Shown here: positions 19,152 through 28,777 of the stretch, piece by piece
Layout: each line of letters opens with the position of its first letter
How positions within the stretch are numbered: position 1 is the stretch's first letter
Source of the DNA: Providencia manganoxydans
GTDB taxonomy: Bacteria > Pseudomonadota > Gammaproteobacteria > Enterobacterales > Enterobacteriaceae
Reading direction: 5' to 3'
Length of the DNA: 64,000 nucleotides
Assembly: GCF_016618195.1 (NCBI RefSeq)
Contig: NZ_CP067099.1
Span: 2,604,001-2,668,000 of the forward strand
Made by a program: the position numbers and the translations under genes
Notes under the pieces: model-generated
The model's input: the letters and a program-made list of their open reading frames with translations, nothing else
What the model was told of the DNA's origin: nothing
Databases searched by the model: none

Positions 19152-20267
19152 ATGGAAAAATCGCAAAAAAGGCTCGACTTACCCAAGTTGATCTTCGGAT
19201 TTGCCTCAATCATTTTAATGATTGCCGCATGCTTTTGGGTATTGAACCCTTTTATTCTTGGATTTGTTTGGGCAGGTATGATGGTCATCGCTACATGGCC
19301 CCTCCTTTTACGAATAGAAGCAAGACTCTGGAACAAACGTTGGCTTGCCGCCTTAATCATGGTTTCTTTAATATTGCTGCTGTTCGTCATTCCTTTAGGG
19401 ATCTTGATTGGCAGCATCATTCAAAATAGTGCACCTCTTATTGATTTAGCTAAATCACCCAACAGCCTACGTTTTCCAGATTTAGAATGGTTAAATACAC
19501 TGCCATTCGTGGGTGAAAAAATTTATTACGCTTGGCACAGCTTAGTCGCCAGTGGTGGTAACGCCTTATTAGCTAAAGTTCAGCCATACTTTGGTCAAGC
19601 AGCAGGATGGTTTATTGCTCAAGCTATCAATGCGGGGCGTTTTATGTTCCATCTCATGCTGATGTTATTATTCAGTGGCTTACTATATCTGAAAGGTGAA
19701 TCTGTCATGTTAGGTATTCGCCATTTTGCGGTACGCTTAGCTGGAATTCGCGGCGATGCTGCGGTTGTCTTAGCCGCTCAATCTATCCGAGCAGTTGCTC
19801 TGGGTGTCGTTGTCACGGCATTAATCCAAGCTATCGTCGGCGGGATTGGCTTGGCACTCTCAGGCATTAGCTATGCGGCGATTTTAACTGTCTTACTTTT
19901 TATTTGCTGCGTCGCTCAGCTTGGCCCTTTACTGGTCATGGTGCCTTCAGTGATTTGGTTGTTTTGGACTGGCGATACCACATGGGCAATTATTTTAGCG
20001 ATTTGGGCTGCGGTCGTCGCTACCATGGATGGGGTGTTACGCCCTTGGTTAATTAAAATGGGGGCTGACTTGCCGATGGTATTAATACTTGTTGGGGTTA
20101 TTGGCGGTATTCTTTCATTCGGTATGATTGGTTTGTTTATCGGCCCTGTCGTACTTGCCGTTTCATATAGTTTATTAAAAGCATGGATGAATGAAGTTGC
20201 AGTACCCAATGAAAACCTTGATGAAACAGAAAAGTTTCTTCACGACGAATTTATGAGTAAGAAATAA
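19152..20267 (+). CDS. ydiK: AI-2E family transporter-like membrane protein YdiK
   Basis: 371-aa polytopic inner-membrane protein of the AI-2E/PerM family, with about eight hydrophobic segments and the family region GMIGLFIGPVVLAVSY near the C-terminus. It matches E. coli YdiK (370 aa) in length and in position next to ydiJ. Function is not established. The start is the ATG at 19152. A TTG directly before it at 19149 is better spaced from AAGGA and cannot be excluded. Confidence 0.9.
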   Translation: MEKSQKRLDLPKLIFGFASIILMIAACFWVLNPFILGFVWAGMMVIATWPLLLRIEARLWNKRWLAALIMVSLILLLFVIPLGILIGSIIQNSAPLIDLAKSPNSLRFPDLEWLNTLPFVGEKIYYAWHSLVASGGNALLAKVQPYFGQAAGWFIAQAINAGRFMFHLMLMLLFSGLLYLKGESVMLGIRHFAVRLAGIRGDAAVVLAAQSIRAVALGVVVTALIQAIVGGIGLALSGISYAAILTVLLFICCVAQLGPLLVMVPSVIWLFWTGDTTWAIILAIWAAVVATMDGVLRPWLIKMGADLPMVLILVGVIGGILSFGMIGLFIGPVVLAVSYSLLKAWMNEVAVPNENLDETEKFLHDEFMSKK

Positions 20268-20283
20268 TTTAGCTTTAAATTCA

Positions 20284-20317
20284 CCAACAGTGCACAACAA
20301 TTTAAGTGCACTGTTGG
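20284..20317 (+). terminator. Hairpin after ydiK
   Basis: A perfect 12-bp stem (CCAACAGTGCAC/GTGCACTGTTGG) with a 10-base loop, 16 bases after the ydiK stop. The tail is A/T-rich but lacks a clean T run. Confidence 0.6.
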
Positions 20318-20518
20318 ATTAATTATTATCCCCATTAATATTTAGAAACAATATTTAACAGACTAATGTTAGTTTTCAATCATATTTGTGATATTATCTT
20401 TTTCGTCGAAACGAATTCTCTTTATGATACAGCTACTAACAATTATATTGAGAGTCTTCTTAATGAAGATTAATTTTAATTAAATTATCATTAATGTAAT
20501 AAATTACGTTTCACTCAA

Positions 20519-20619
20519 TACGGATCTCAAAGCCATGCTTATTTAAGCTAAAGCGTGGCTGTCTCAATCGAATTGCTGTGTGTAGTCTTTGCCTGTCAGC
20601 CCATGATAGGCTTTTTTTT
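20519..20619 (+). ncRNA. rprA: RprA small RNA homologue
   Basis: The segment CGAATTGCTGTGTGTAGTC (from 20569), continuing into TTTGCC, is identical to the core of E. coli RprA, the Hfq-dependent sRNA that activates rpoS translation and is switched on by the Rcs phosphorelay. A 5' hairpin (AGCCATGCTT/AAGCGTGGCT) precedes it, and a GCCTGTCA/TGATAGGC terminator with a long T run ends it. It lies between ydiK and ppsA, the same neighbourhood as in E. coli. The 5' end is approximate. The first half, which includes the E. coli rpoS-pairing region, has diverged apart from the conserved core. Confidence 0.85.
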
Positions 20620-20943
20620 TTATCTTGACCTTCCAACATGAATATTATTCACTTTAACAAGGCTGTTACCTTGTAAATCATCATATTGTGTACTCACGCT
20701 AATTACTCCGATTTGGAGTAAATAAAACTATTTTATAATCCTTTATATATCTATTTATATAACACAATTAAATTTAACTCAAAACGATTAACACTAATGG
20801 ATCGGTTCATTAACTTTTTAGTTTAAGCTATGTGAGTAAATACTTATTCATTATTATGCATACAGCATTACTTATATTACTTGTATGAACATATTTGATA
20901 GTTTATATAAATATCAGTAATTGATATATTCTATTTGATTAAT
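20620..20943. other. Non-coding stretch between rprA and ppsA
   Basis: About 320 bp, strongly A+T-rich. I see no open frame, RNA signature or repeat here beyond short A/T runs. Confidence 0.5.
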
Positions 20944-20977
20944 AAAAAAAGCCGGCAATATTATTACCGGCTTTTTT
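20944..20977 (-). terminator. Bidirectional terminator downstream of ppsA
   Basis: AAAAAAAGCCGG pairs with CCGGCTTTTTT around a ~11-base loop, with T runs on both strands. It serves ppsA on the minus strand and would also block read-through from the rprA side. Confidence 0.85.
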
Positions 20978-21012
20978 GAGACACTAGTCTTAAATAATAG
21001 ATTAACTTCTTG

Positions 21013-23385
21013 TTAATCAGCTAATGTTAGCCAAGTTTTAACAACAGTATCTGGGTTAAGTGAAAGGCTATCAATTCCTTCTTCAACCAGCCATTGTGCA
21101 AAATCTTGGTGATCCGATGGGCCTTGACCACAAATACCAACATATTTGTTTTGGCGTTTGGCCGCTTTTATTGCCATCGATAGCATCGCTTTTACTGCAT
21201 CATTACGCTCATCAAACAACTCAGAAACCACACCTGAGTCCCTATCTAAGCCTAATGTAAGCTGAGTCATATCATTTGAACCTATTGAGAAGCCATCAAA
21301 ATGTTCAAGGAACTGGTCCGCCAACAATGCATTTGATGGAATTTCACACATCATAATGACTTTCAAGCCATTCTCACCACGTTTCAAATCATGTTTTGCT
21401 AATTCAGCAACCACAGCTTCAGCTTGAGCAACGGTACGAACGAATGGGATCATAACTTCAACGTTAGTAAGGCCCATATCATTACGCACACGTTTTACCG
21501 CTTCACACTCAAGTGCAAAACAATCACGGAAGCTATCTGAAACATAACGGCCCGCGCCACGGAAACCTAACATCGGGTTTTCTTCTTCTGGCTCATAAAT
21601 ATCACCACCAACAAGGTTGGCATATTCGTTAGATTTAAAGTCAGATAGACGGACGATAACGCGTTTAGGCCAAAATGCGGCTGCAAGAGTCGAAATGCCT
21701 TCCGTTAATTTGCCAATATAGAATTCAATCGGATCATCATAACCCGCCATCATGATACGAATTTCGCTTTGCAGCTCAGGTGTTTGAGCATCAAACTCGA
21801 GTAACGCTCTTGGGTGAACACCAATCATACGGTTGATGATAAATTCTAATCTCGCTAATCCAACGCCTTCGTTAGGTAAACAAGCAAAGTCAAAAGCACG
21901 GTCAGGGTTGCCGACGTTCATCATGATTTTGACATCAAGCTCAGGCATTTTATCGACAGCAGAGCTGTGAATTTCAAACTCAAGTTGACCATCATAAACA
22001 AAACCGGTATCACCTTCAGCGCAAGATACTGTGACTTGACTGCCTTCAGTTAAACGTTCTGTCGCATCACCACAACCAACAACAGCTGGGATCCCAAGCT
22101 CACGAGCAATAATTGCAGCATGACAAGTACGGCCACCACGATTGGTCACAATCGCAGCGGCCTTCTTCATGATTGGTTCCCAATCAGGATCGGTCATATC
22201 GGTCACCAGCACATCGCCTGGCTGAATACGATCCATTTCATTCAGATTATGGATCACTTTGACTTGCCCTGCGCCAATACGATGCCCAATAGCACGCCCT
22301 TCAACTAACACATTTCCTTGTTGTTTCAGTTGATAACGTTCCATGACTTGCTGATTAGAACGCACCGTTTCAGGACGAGCTTGAACGATATACAAACGCC
22401 CATTATGACCATCTTTAGCCCACTCAATATCCATTGGGCGGCCGTAGTGTTTCTCAATTTGCAAAGCTTGACGTGCAAGCTCTTCAACTTCATGATCCGC
22501 CAAAGAGAAACGATTGCGTAGCGCTTCTGGCACATCCTCAATTTGAACTTGTTTACCATGTTCTTGGCTATTTGCATAAACCATCTGCAATTTTTTTGAG
22601 CCAAGCGTACGGCGAACAATCGCAGGACGTTGATTAATTAATGTTGGTTTATGAACATAAAACTCATCAGGGTTAACAGCCCCTTGCACAACCATTTCAC
22701 CAAGACCATAAGCCGAGGTAATAAAGACAACTTGGTCAAAACCTGATTCCGTGTCAATGGTAAACATGACACCGGAAGAGGCTAAATCAGAACGCACCAT
22801 TCTTTGCACACCAGCGGACAATGCAACGCCACGGTGGTCATAACCTTGGTGAACACGGTAAGAAATTGCTCGATCATTAAACAACGAAGCAAATACGTGT
22901 TTAATCGCAACTAATACAGCATCAATACCTTGAACGTTCAAAAAGGTTTCTTGCTGCCCTGCAAATGATGCATCAGGCATATCCTCAGCGGTTGCAGAAG
23001 AACGAACAGCAAATGAAGCATCTTTTTCCCCTTCAGATAAGGTTTGGTACGCTTCACGAATATCGTTTTCTAACTGAGGTGTTAATGGTGTATCTATTAC
23101 CCATTGACGGATCTGTTCACCCGCAGCCGCGAGCTGATTAACATCATCAATATCCGTTTCATCTAGCAGCGTATAAATGCGCTGATTAACGCCACTCTGC
23201 TCAAGAAAATCATTAAACGCCTGTGCAGTAGTCGCAAATCCGTTAGGTACGGATACACCAAGATCGGACAGGTTAGTAATCATTTCACCGAGCGAGGCGT
23301 TTTTACCGCCAACACGGTCAACATCATTCATCCCTAATTGGTTATACCAAAGTACATTACACGGAGTGAGGCCATTTGTGGACAT
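21013..23385 (-). CDS. ppsA: Phosphoenolpyruvate synthase
   Basis: Makes PEP from pyruvate and ATP (giving AMP and Pi) during gluconeogenic growth. Order: PEP/pyruvate-binding ATP-grasp domain, swivelling phosphohistidine domain with the catalytic His in [15 protein letters not shown], and TIM-barrel PEP domain ending near [21 protein letters not shown] use the ATG at 23385 (MSTNGLTP), giving 790 aa versus 792 in E. coli, with AAAGGA ~10 bases upstream. A longer frame to 23451 adds a non-homologous N-terminus. ppsR is divergent and encodes its regulator. Confidence 0.97.
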   Translation of the reverse strand: MSTNGLTPCNVLWYNQLGMNDVDRVGGKNASLGEMITNLSDLGVSVPNGFATTAQAFNDFLEQSGVNQRIYTLLDETDIDDVNQLAAAGEQIRQWVIDTPLTPQLENDIREAYQTLSEGEKDASFAVRSSATAEDMPDASFAGQQETFLNVQGIDAVLVAIKHVFASLFNDRAISYRVHQGYDHRGVALSAGVQRMVRSDLASSGVMFTIDTESGFDQVVFITSAYGLGEMVVQGAVNPDEFYVHKPTLINQRPAIVRRTLGSKKLQMVYANSQEHGKQVQIEDVPEALRNRFSLADHEVEELARQALQIEKHYGRPMDIEWAKDGHNGRLYIVQARPETVRSNQQVMERYQLKQQGNVLVEGRAIGHRIGAGQVKVIHNLNEMDRIQPGDVLVTDMTDPDWEPIMKKAAAIVTNRGGRTCHAAIIARELGIPAVVGCGDATERLTEGSQVTVSCAEGDTGFVYDGQLEFEIHSSAVDKMPELDVKIMMNVGNPDRAFDFACLPNEGVGLARLEFIINRMIGVHPRALLEFDAQTPELQSEIRIMMAGYDDPIEFYIGKLTEGISTLAAAFWPKRVIVRLSDFKSNEYANLVGGDIYEPEEENPMLGFRGAGRYVSDSFRDCFALECEAVKRVRNDMGLTNVEVMIPFVRTVAQAEAVVAELAKHDLKRGENGLKVIMMCEIPSNALLADQFLEHFDGFSIGSNDMTQLTLGLDRDSGVVSELFDERNDAVKAMLSMAIKAAKRQNKYVGICGQGPSDHQDFAQWLVEEGIDSLSLNPDTVVKTWLTLAD

Positions 23386-23507
23386 TGAAAGCGATCCTTT
23401 ATCTTTATCTAGCAATTTAGTGACAAGGTACAAACTCGTAAAAAATCTCATTGGCGATTATTCGCCTCACGAACTAGACTAGCACAGACAATATAGGAAT
23501 ATAGACA

Positions 23508-23521
23508 GGTGAATCGTTCCA
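23508..23521 (+). promoter_or_regulatory. Cra (FruR) operator-like site between ppsA and ppsR
   Basis: GGTGAATCGTTCCA matches the Cra consensus RSTGAAWCSNTHHW at all 14 positions and lies ~120 bp upstream of the ppsA ATG. Cra is a known activator of ppsA in E. coli, so the site probably drives gluconeogenic expression. Confidence 0.7.
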
Positions 23522-23657
23522 ACTAGCAAGAAAAAATTTTTGTTCTAAAAATTGTTCAAATATTGGCTATACTTTCCCCTATAAACTATTTTTTAAACTT
23601 TAATCAAATATAATATCTCTTTAAAACCGATAAAAAATACAACAAAAGACCAAATAT

Positions 23658-24518
23658 ATGAGTGAAATCACCGTAACTAATCGTAATAAAACCCTCGCAG
23701 AACGAACTGTTTTCTTTATTTCTGACGGAACGGCAATCACCGCCGAAACATTAGGGCATGCTGTATTGTCGCAATTTCCTTTAGCATTCACTTCATACAC
23801 ATTACCTTTTGTCACCACAGAAACACGTGCACAGGAAATAAAACACAAGATTGATACTATCTATCAAGAAACCCAAAACCGCCCTTTAGTGTTTTACTCG
23901 ATTATTTCGCCATCAGTAAAAAAAATCATCACCGAAAGCGCGGGTTTTTGTCAGGACATCGTGCAAACCCTCGTTGCACCAATTCAGAAAGAAGTTGGCT
24001 TAGAGCCTGAACCCAAACTCAATCGAACGCATGGTTTATCCGTTCAGAATATGAACCAATATGATGCGCGTATTGCGGCGATTGAATACACATTAGCCCA
24101 TGACGATGGTATTTCGTTACGTAACCTCGACCAAGCACAGGTTATTTTGATCGGCGTTTCACGTTGTGGTAAAACGCCAACCAGTCTCTATCTAGCCATG
24201 CAATTTGGCATTCAAGCGGCAAATTATCCTTTTACTGCTGATGATATGGATAACTTACAACTCCCTGCTGAATTGCGCCCTTATACGCATAAATTATTTG
24301 GTTTAACGATCAGTCCAGAGCGGCTTGCGGCAATTCGCGAAGAGCGTCGAGAGAACAGTCGTTATGCCTCATTACGTCAATGCCGCATTGAAATAGCCGA
24401 AGTAGAAGCATTGTTTAGGCAAAATAAAATTAATTACCTCAATACGACGAATTATTCCGTAGAAGAGATATCAGCAAAAGTTATCGACACAATGGGGTTA
24501 CAGCGACGTATTTTTTAA
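23658..24518 (+). CDS. ppsR: PEP synthase regulatory kinase/pyrophosphorylase PpsR
   Basis: Bifunctional DUF299-family enzyme. It inactivates PpsA by ADP-dependent threonine phosphorylation and reactivates it by Pi-dependent dephosphorylation. The P-loop is [19 protein letters not shown] and the N-terminal [19 protein letters not shown] is the family signature. 286 aa, about nine residues longer at the N-terminus than E. coli YdiA. It is divergent from ppsA and shares its intergenic region, as in E. coli. Confidence 0.96.
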   Translation: MSEITVTNRNKTLAERTVFFISDGTAITAETLGHAVLSQFPLAFTSYTLPFVTTETRAQEIKHKIDTIYQETQNRPLVFYSIISPSVKKIITESAGFCQDIVQTLVAPIQKEVGLEPEPKLNRTHGLSVQNMNQYDARIAAIEYTLAHDDGISLRNLDQAQVILIGVSRCGKTPTSLYLAMQFGIQAANYPFTADDMDNLQLPAELRPYTHKLFGLTISPERLAAIREERRENSRYASLRQCRIEIAEVEALFRQNKINYLNTTNYSVEEISAKVIDTMGLQRRIF

Positions 24519-24529
24519 TAGGCGCGTTT

Positions 24530-24610
24530 TATACTCTAAATAATTCGAGATGTAGGTAGGCGACTCACTGAACGTAGTCACCCCCTACAGCTTGAAGTAT
24601 GACGAGTATA
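24530..24610. repeat. ERIC-like intergenic repeat, copy 2 (short form)
   Basis: 81 bp with TATACTCTAAATAATTCGAG at one end and CTTGAAGTATGACGAGTATA at the other. It keeps the terminal arms and the GGCGACTCACTGAACGTAGTC core but lacks ~45 bp of the centre. It lies 11 bp after ppsR. Confidence 0.85.
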
Positions 24611-24667
24611 GAAAAAATATTGCATTCAATCGCAGTTGTTGGTTGAATTTGAGCCATTTTCGTTTAT

Positions 24668-24683
24668 TGTGATCTTAATCACT
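24668..24683 (+). promoter_or_regulatory. CRP-like site upstream of aroH
   Basis: TGTGATCTTAATCACT matches the CRP core TGTGA-N6-TCACA at 9 of 10 defined positions. It lies 37 bp before the aroH start codon, so it may overlap the promoter. I did not find the TrpR operator that controls aroH in E. coli. Confidence 0.4.
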
Positions 24684-24720
24684 GATATGGCTCAGCCTAT
24701 TAAAGTTTTGAGAAGAAATA

Positions 24721-25770
24721 ATGCATAAAACTGATGAACTACGTACTCAGCGTGTTGATAGCTTAATAACGCCACAAACACTTGCTGACGAGTACCCTAT
24801 TTCTGAAAAAGTCGCGGATAACGTGACAGCGTCACGTAAGCGGATTGAGAAAATATTATCGGGTGAAGACCCTCGCTTATTAGTCATTGTTGGTCCATGC
24901 TCAATTCATGACATTGATGCAGCTCTTGATTATGCGAATAGATTAAATGTGTTACGTGAACGTTATCAAGATCGCCTAGAAATCGTGATGCGTACCTATT
25001 TTGAAAAACCGCGTACCGTCGTGGGTTGGAAAGGCCTAATCTCCGATCCTAATTTAGATAATTCATGCCAAGTGAATACCGGTATTCGGCTTGCTCGTAA
25101 ATTACTGATTGATGTTAACCAACTTGGTTTACCAACAGCCACTGAATTTCTCGATATGGTCACTGGGCAATACATTGCCGATTTGATCAGTTGGGGTGCA
25201 ATTGGCGCTCGAACTACAGAAAGTCAAATCCACCGTGAAATGGCATCAGCACTCTCTTGTCCTGTCGGATTCAAAAATGGTACTGATGGCAATATCCGTA
25301 TCGCAATTGATGCGATCCGTGCTGCGAAAGCTCAGCATATGTTTTTATCACCAGATAAAAGCGGCCAAATGACTATCTACCAAACCAGCGGTAACCCACA
25401 TGGTCATATTATTATGCGTGGTGGTAAACAACCTAATTATGCGATTGGTGATATCGCCGCTGCCTGTGACAAACTCCGTGAGTTTGAGTTAGCAGAGCAT
25501 TTAGTCATCGACTTTAGTCATGGAAATTGCCAGAAAATCCATCGCCGCCAGTTAGATGTTGCTAGAAACATTGCTGAGCAAATTAAAGGGGGTTCAACAG
25601 CAATTAGTGGCGTCATGGCTGAAAGTTTCTTGCTTGAAGGTACACAAAAAATTGTCTCTGGGCAGCCTCTTACCTATGGACAATCAATCACTGATCCATG
25701 CTTAGGATGGGATGATACTGAAGAACTACTCGATATCTTAGTTCAAGCTGTTGAAAGCCGTTTCAAGTGA
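24721..25770 (+). CDS. aroH: 3-deoxy-7-phosphoheptulonate synthase, AroH type
   Basis: First step of the shikimate pathway, condensing PEP and erythrose 4-phosphate to DAHP. Type I family motifs are present: VGPCSIHD, RTYFEKPRTVVGWKG, GARTTESQIHREMASALSC and DFSHGNCQK. 349 aa compares with 348 in E. coli AroH. The position after ppsA/ppsR and before hemP matches E. coli aroH rather than aroF or aroG. Tryptophan as feedback inhibitor is inferred from orthology. Confidence 0.95.
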   Translation: MHKTDELRTQRVDSLITPQTLADEYPISEKVADNVTASRKRIEKILSGEDPRLLVIVGPCSIHDIDAALDYANRLNVLRERYQDRLEIVMRTYFEKPRTVVGWKGLISDPNLDNSCQVNTGIRLARKLLIDVNQLGLPTATEFLDMVTGQYIADLISWGAIGARTTESQIHREMASALSCPVGFKNGTDGNIRIAIDAIRAAKAQHMFLSPDKSGQMTIYQTSGNPHGHIIMRGGKQPNYAIGDIAAACDKLREFELAEHLVIDFSHGNCQKIHRRQLDVARNIAEQIKGGSTAISGVMAESFLLEGTQKIVSGQPLTYGQSITDPCLGWDDTEELLDILVQAVESRFK

Positions 25771-25785
25771 TTTAAATGATATCAT

Positions 25786-25820
25786 TGGCTCTTTCTGGTT
25801 ATCTTAGCCTGAAAGAGCCA
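25786..25820 (+). terminator. Hairpin after aroH
   Basis: TGGCTCTTTC pairs perfectly with GAAAGAGCCA over a 15-base loop, 16 bases after the aroH stop. No T run follows, so it may act as an RNA 3'-end stabiliser rather than a strict intrinsic terminator. Confidence 0.5.
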
Positions 25821-25945
25821 GACCGCCCTACCTGCAACCTTATGATTCTCTTTCAATCATTCAATTCTAGTTATAAATCACTATTGCATTGTAGTTAATT
25901 TGTCATCCAAATGTAAAAACCTCTTGATGTTACCAATTAACTTAA

Positions 25946-25965
25946 AGATAATGATTCTCACTATT
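25946..25965 (+). promoter_or_regulatory. Fur box upstream of hemP
   Basis: AGATAATGATTCTCACTATT contains GATAATGATTCTCA, close to the Fur 7-1-7 pattern (GATAATNATTATC). It lies 25 bp before the hemP ATG, where it would repress the haem locus when iron is plentiful. Confidence 0.75.
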
Positions 25966-25990
25966 AGTTTTATTATCAATTGAGTTGAGT

Positions 25991-26176
25991 ATGACGGATA
26001 ACATCGCTAAACCACCTGTTGAAAATATCGTAAGCCCTACGGTACAACCTGTAAAAGTTGACGTTATAGATAGCCATCAGTTGCTAGGTCATGATGGTAA
26101 ATTGGTCATTCAACATCGTGGCGAAATGTACCAATTAAGGGAAACCCGCGCCGGTAAATTAATTCTGACTAAATAG
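25991..26176 (+). CDS. hemP: Haemin uptake protein HemP
   Basis: 61-aa HemP family protein, usually the first gene of Fur-regulated haem operons and reported in some bacteria to act as a transcriptional activator of the receptor gene. The C-terminal family pattern GHDGKLVIQHRGEMYQLRET is clear. I take the ATG at 25991; a TTG two codons earlier is the only alternative. It follows aroH as in E. coli (ydiE) and precedes two receptor genes, with an ERIC element in between. Confidence 0.9.
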   Translation: MTDNIAKPPVENIVSPTVQPVKVDVIDSHQLLGHDGKLVIQHRGEMYQLRETRAGKLILTK

Positions 26177-26192
26177 TTTTTATTTAAAAATT

Positions 26193-26314
26193 TAGACTCA
26201 AAATAATTCGAGTAGCAGATAGACGACAAACGAAGATAGTCGGGGAGCATAGATAACCACTGAGTCTCGTCGAGCGTAGTCTAGCCCTCTGCAACTTAAA
26301 TTATCACGAGTATA
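26193..26314. repeat. ERIC-like intergenic repeat, copy 3
   Basis: 122 bp beginning TAGACTCAAAATAATTCGAG and ending ATTATCACGAGTATA. It lies between hemP and the first receptor gene, 16 bp after the hemP stop, and would be transcribed if the haem genes form one operon. Confidence 0.8.
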
Positions 26315-26384
26315 ATCACAGCAAGCCACCCAGATCACTATCAAGGCAGCCAGCTAAATTCACCACATAAGGAAAGGATTTCCT

Positions 26385-28538
26385 ATGGAGTTTAAACTGA
26401 TGTCTGCAACATCCATCACTTCTTTATATGGGCAAAAAATTGCCATGCCCACCCTTGTTACCGCTTTAGCACTAACTGGATTTAGTGCTTCGGCCTCGAC
26501 AAAAGAAAAAGATGTGGTTGGTGACACCATACATGTCAAAACCCCCCCTTTTCAAAGGGAAAATATTGCCGTTGCAGAACAAGTTGATGTGATTGATGCC
26601 CAATCCCCTGAGTATCAATCAGCAACTTCGGCACTCGATTTACTCAAAGGCCAGGCGGGTATCTTTGTATCAGGTACCGGTGGAACTTATGGCCAAGAGA
26701 TCCACATGCGTGGCTACGACTCACGAGGCGTCAAAGTCACAGTTGATAACATCACTCAAGATTTTTATTCGGGCCTATATGAAGCCACCTTTATTGATCC
26801 TTCATTGGTGAAAAAAGTCTATGTTCATAAAGGCGCATCATCTGTTGCACACGGTAGCGGCGCATTAGCGGGTGTTGTGGCAATGAAAACAGTTGATGCT
26901 TCCGACCTCTTAAAAAAGGGGCAAAATTTCGGTGGTCGTGTCTTCAGTGGCATCAATCGTAATGACCATAGCTACCTTGCGGGTGCCTCTTTATACGGGC
27001 GTACAAAGTCATTAGATACCCTGCTCAGCTATAGCCAACGCAAAAAATACTTGTTGGCACCCCCTGAAATATCGACAACGGATCATCACGAAAAAGTGCA
27101 TAACTGGGCATTGAAAACCACATGGCATGCGCACCCTGCTTATACCATTGCACTGCAATTACGTGAATATCGTAATGATGGCAGCGGTTTAAAACAACCG
27201 ACCGTTTTTGATACTGGCAATAAAAAGTTTAAGAATACCCCTCATGAGCGCTATAGCCATCAACGTGATCTTGCAATTAATCAGCATTTTTCGCCGCAAA
27301 ACTCACGTCATTGGCAAGCAGATTGGGATCTGTACTATACCGATTTGTTTTTAGGGCAATTGGATTTAGTTAAACAAAAAACGGATAAGAAATATCAACG
27401 AGAAGAGCGTAATCAATACACTTACGGTAGCAAGTTTGCCCACCATTTTATGGTTCCCGTTGAAGGTTGGTTCAATAACCATATCGAAAATGGGATTGAA
27501 TATTATCAGCAGCAGCAAAACCCGAATTTGCACGCTAATAGCTACCCACAGGCTCAGCTATCTAACCTTTCAGGTTGGATTAATAATGATATGACGCTAC
27601 ATCATTTACCTATCACTTTTTCTGCTGGTACCCGTTTTACCCGTTATGAGTCGTCACGCAAAGACGTTGCGACAAATAAAGATACCAATTGGTCATCCCG
27701 TTTTGCAGTGAGTGTGACACCAACAAATTGGTTAAACCTCTATTCGTCTTATTCGGAAGGCTATCGTGCACCACGCATGACCGAGTTATATAACAACTCA
27801 AATCATTTTAAGGCATTTATTTTTAGCTCAGATTTTAGACCTTCACCAGATCTCAAACCTGAAACCAATAAGACGCTTGAGGTTGGCTCTAAATTAAGCT
27901 TTGACGATGTGATGACTCAAGGAGATACCCTACAACTGGGTTCCACCTATTTTACGACTAAAGCTAAAAATTACATCGTTGCTGAAGGCCGTTATGAAAA
28001 AAAATATAATTTTAGGGAGGGAATATTCCAATGGTTCCCTCATGAAATTTTTTACGCCAATATCCCATCAGCATCCATTCATGGGCTTGATAGCTTTATT
28101 TCCTATAAAAATCATTGGTTCGACCTAAACATTAACTACAACCAAACAACAGGTACTGAAGATAATACGGGTCATTCACTTTCATCTATTCGCCCTGAAA
28201 CTCTGTCTGTTCGCTTTAATGCACCGATTGCAACAACAGGTATCAATCTAGGCTGGATCGGTGAATTTGCGGCCAAAACCCAATTACAAGGCAGCGATAA
28301 ATATAAATTACAACAACATAAATCTCAGCATGGCGTCGATCGTAAACATAGAGAAGTCATTCAGTACGCTGGTTATAGCCTGCACGACTTCTATGTTAAC
28401 TATCAAGCTGATCAATTTATCAAAGGGTTAAGTACGACACTAACACTGAAGAATGCTTTTGATCGCCAATATGTTTCATCAATGGGTGTTCCTCAAGAGG
28501 GTCGTAATTTCTATTTCAATGTGAGTTATCAATGGTAA
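26385..28538 (+). CDS. TonB-dependent haem-receptor paralogue with altered FRAP/NPNL boxes
   Basis: 717-aa outer-membrane receptor. Order: a signal sequence ending near FSASAS, a TonB-box-like segment (DTIHVKT), the plug domain (LKGQAGIFVSGTG, MRGYDSRGVKV), and a 22-strand-type barrel closing on NVSYQW. It is clearly paralogous to the HemR gene behind it. The haem-receptor FRAP box reads YRAP and the NPNL box reads SPDL, although a His lies between them (NNSNHF). AAAGGA six bases upstream supports the ATG at 26385. The ATG at 26400 aligns with the start of the second receptor. Ligand uncertain: haem, haemoglobin or a haemophore. Confidence 0.85.
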   Translation: MEFKLMSATSITSLYGQKIAMPTLVTALALTGFSASASTKEKDVVGDTIHVKTPPFQRENIAVAEQVDVIDAQSPEYQSATSALDLLKGQAGIFVSGTGGTYGQEIHMRGYDSRGVKVTVDNITQDFYSGLYEATFIDPSLVKKVYVHKGASSVAHGSGALAGVVAMKTVDASDLLKKGQNFGGRVFSGINRNDHSYLAGASLYGRTKSLDTLLSYSQRKKYLLAPPEISTTDHHEKVHNWALKTTWHAHPAYTIALQLREYRNDGSGLKQPTVFDTGNKKFKNTPHERYSHQRDLAINQHFSPQNSRHWQADWDLYYTDLFLGQLDLVKQKTDKKYQREERNQYTYGSKFAHHFMVPVEGWFNNHIENGIEYYQQQQNPNLHANSYPQAQLSNLSGWINNDMTLHHLPITFSAGTRFTRYESSRKDVATNKDTNWSSRFAVSVTPTNWLNLYSSYSEGYRAPRMTELYNNSNHFKAFIFSSDFRPSPDLKPETNKTLEVGSKLSFDDVMTQGDTLQLGSTYFTTKAKNYIVAEGRYEKKYNFREGIFQWFPHEIFYANIPSASIHGLDSFISYKNHWFDLNINYNQTTGTEDNTGHSLSSIRPETLSVRFNAPIATTGINLGWIGEFAAKTQLQGSDKYKLQQHKSQHGVDRKHREVIQYAGYSLHDFYVNYQADQFIKGLSTTLTLKNAFDRQYVSSMGVPQEGRNFYFNVSYQW

Positions 28539-28621
28539 CCATTTAATAATTATAAAATAAATAATACTCACCGGTTAGTTTTCCTACATGCGGGTTTAGG
28601 CAAAAACTTAAACTTGAAAAC

Positions 28622-28748
28622 TGCGCTCTAAATAATTCGAGGTGCAGCTAGGCGACAAGTGAATAAGTCTCTAGGGACATAGAAAACTATGTGACTAGTG
28701 CGAATGAACGTAGTCAACAACGCTGCAACTTGAAGCATAACGAGCGCA
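28622..28748. repeat. ERIC-like intergenic repeat, copy 4
   Basis: 127 bp, the classic ERIC length, with inverted ends TGCGCTCTAAATAATTCGAG and AACTTGAAGCATAACGAGCG. The centre includes CTATGTGACTAGTGCGAATG, resembling the ERIC2 core. It fills most of the gap between the two receptor genes. Confidence 0.88.
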
Positions 28749-28777
28749 ACCGGTAACACTTTATGGAGTATAACAAC

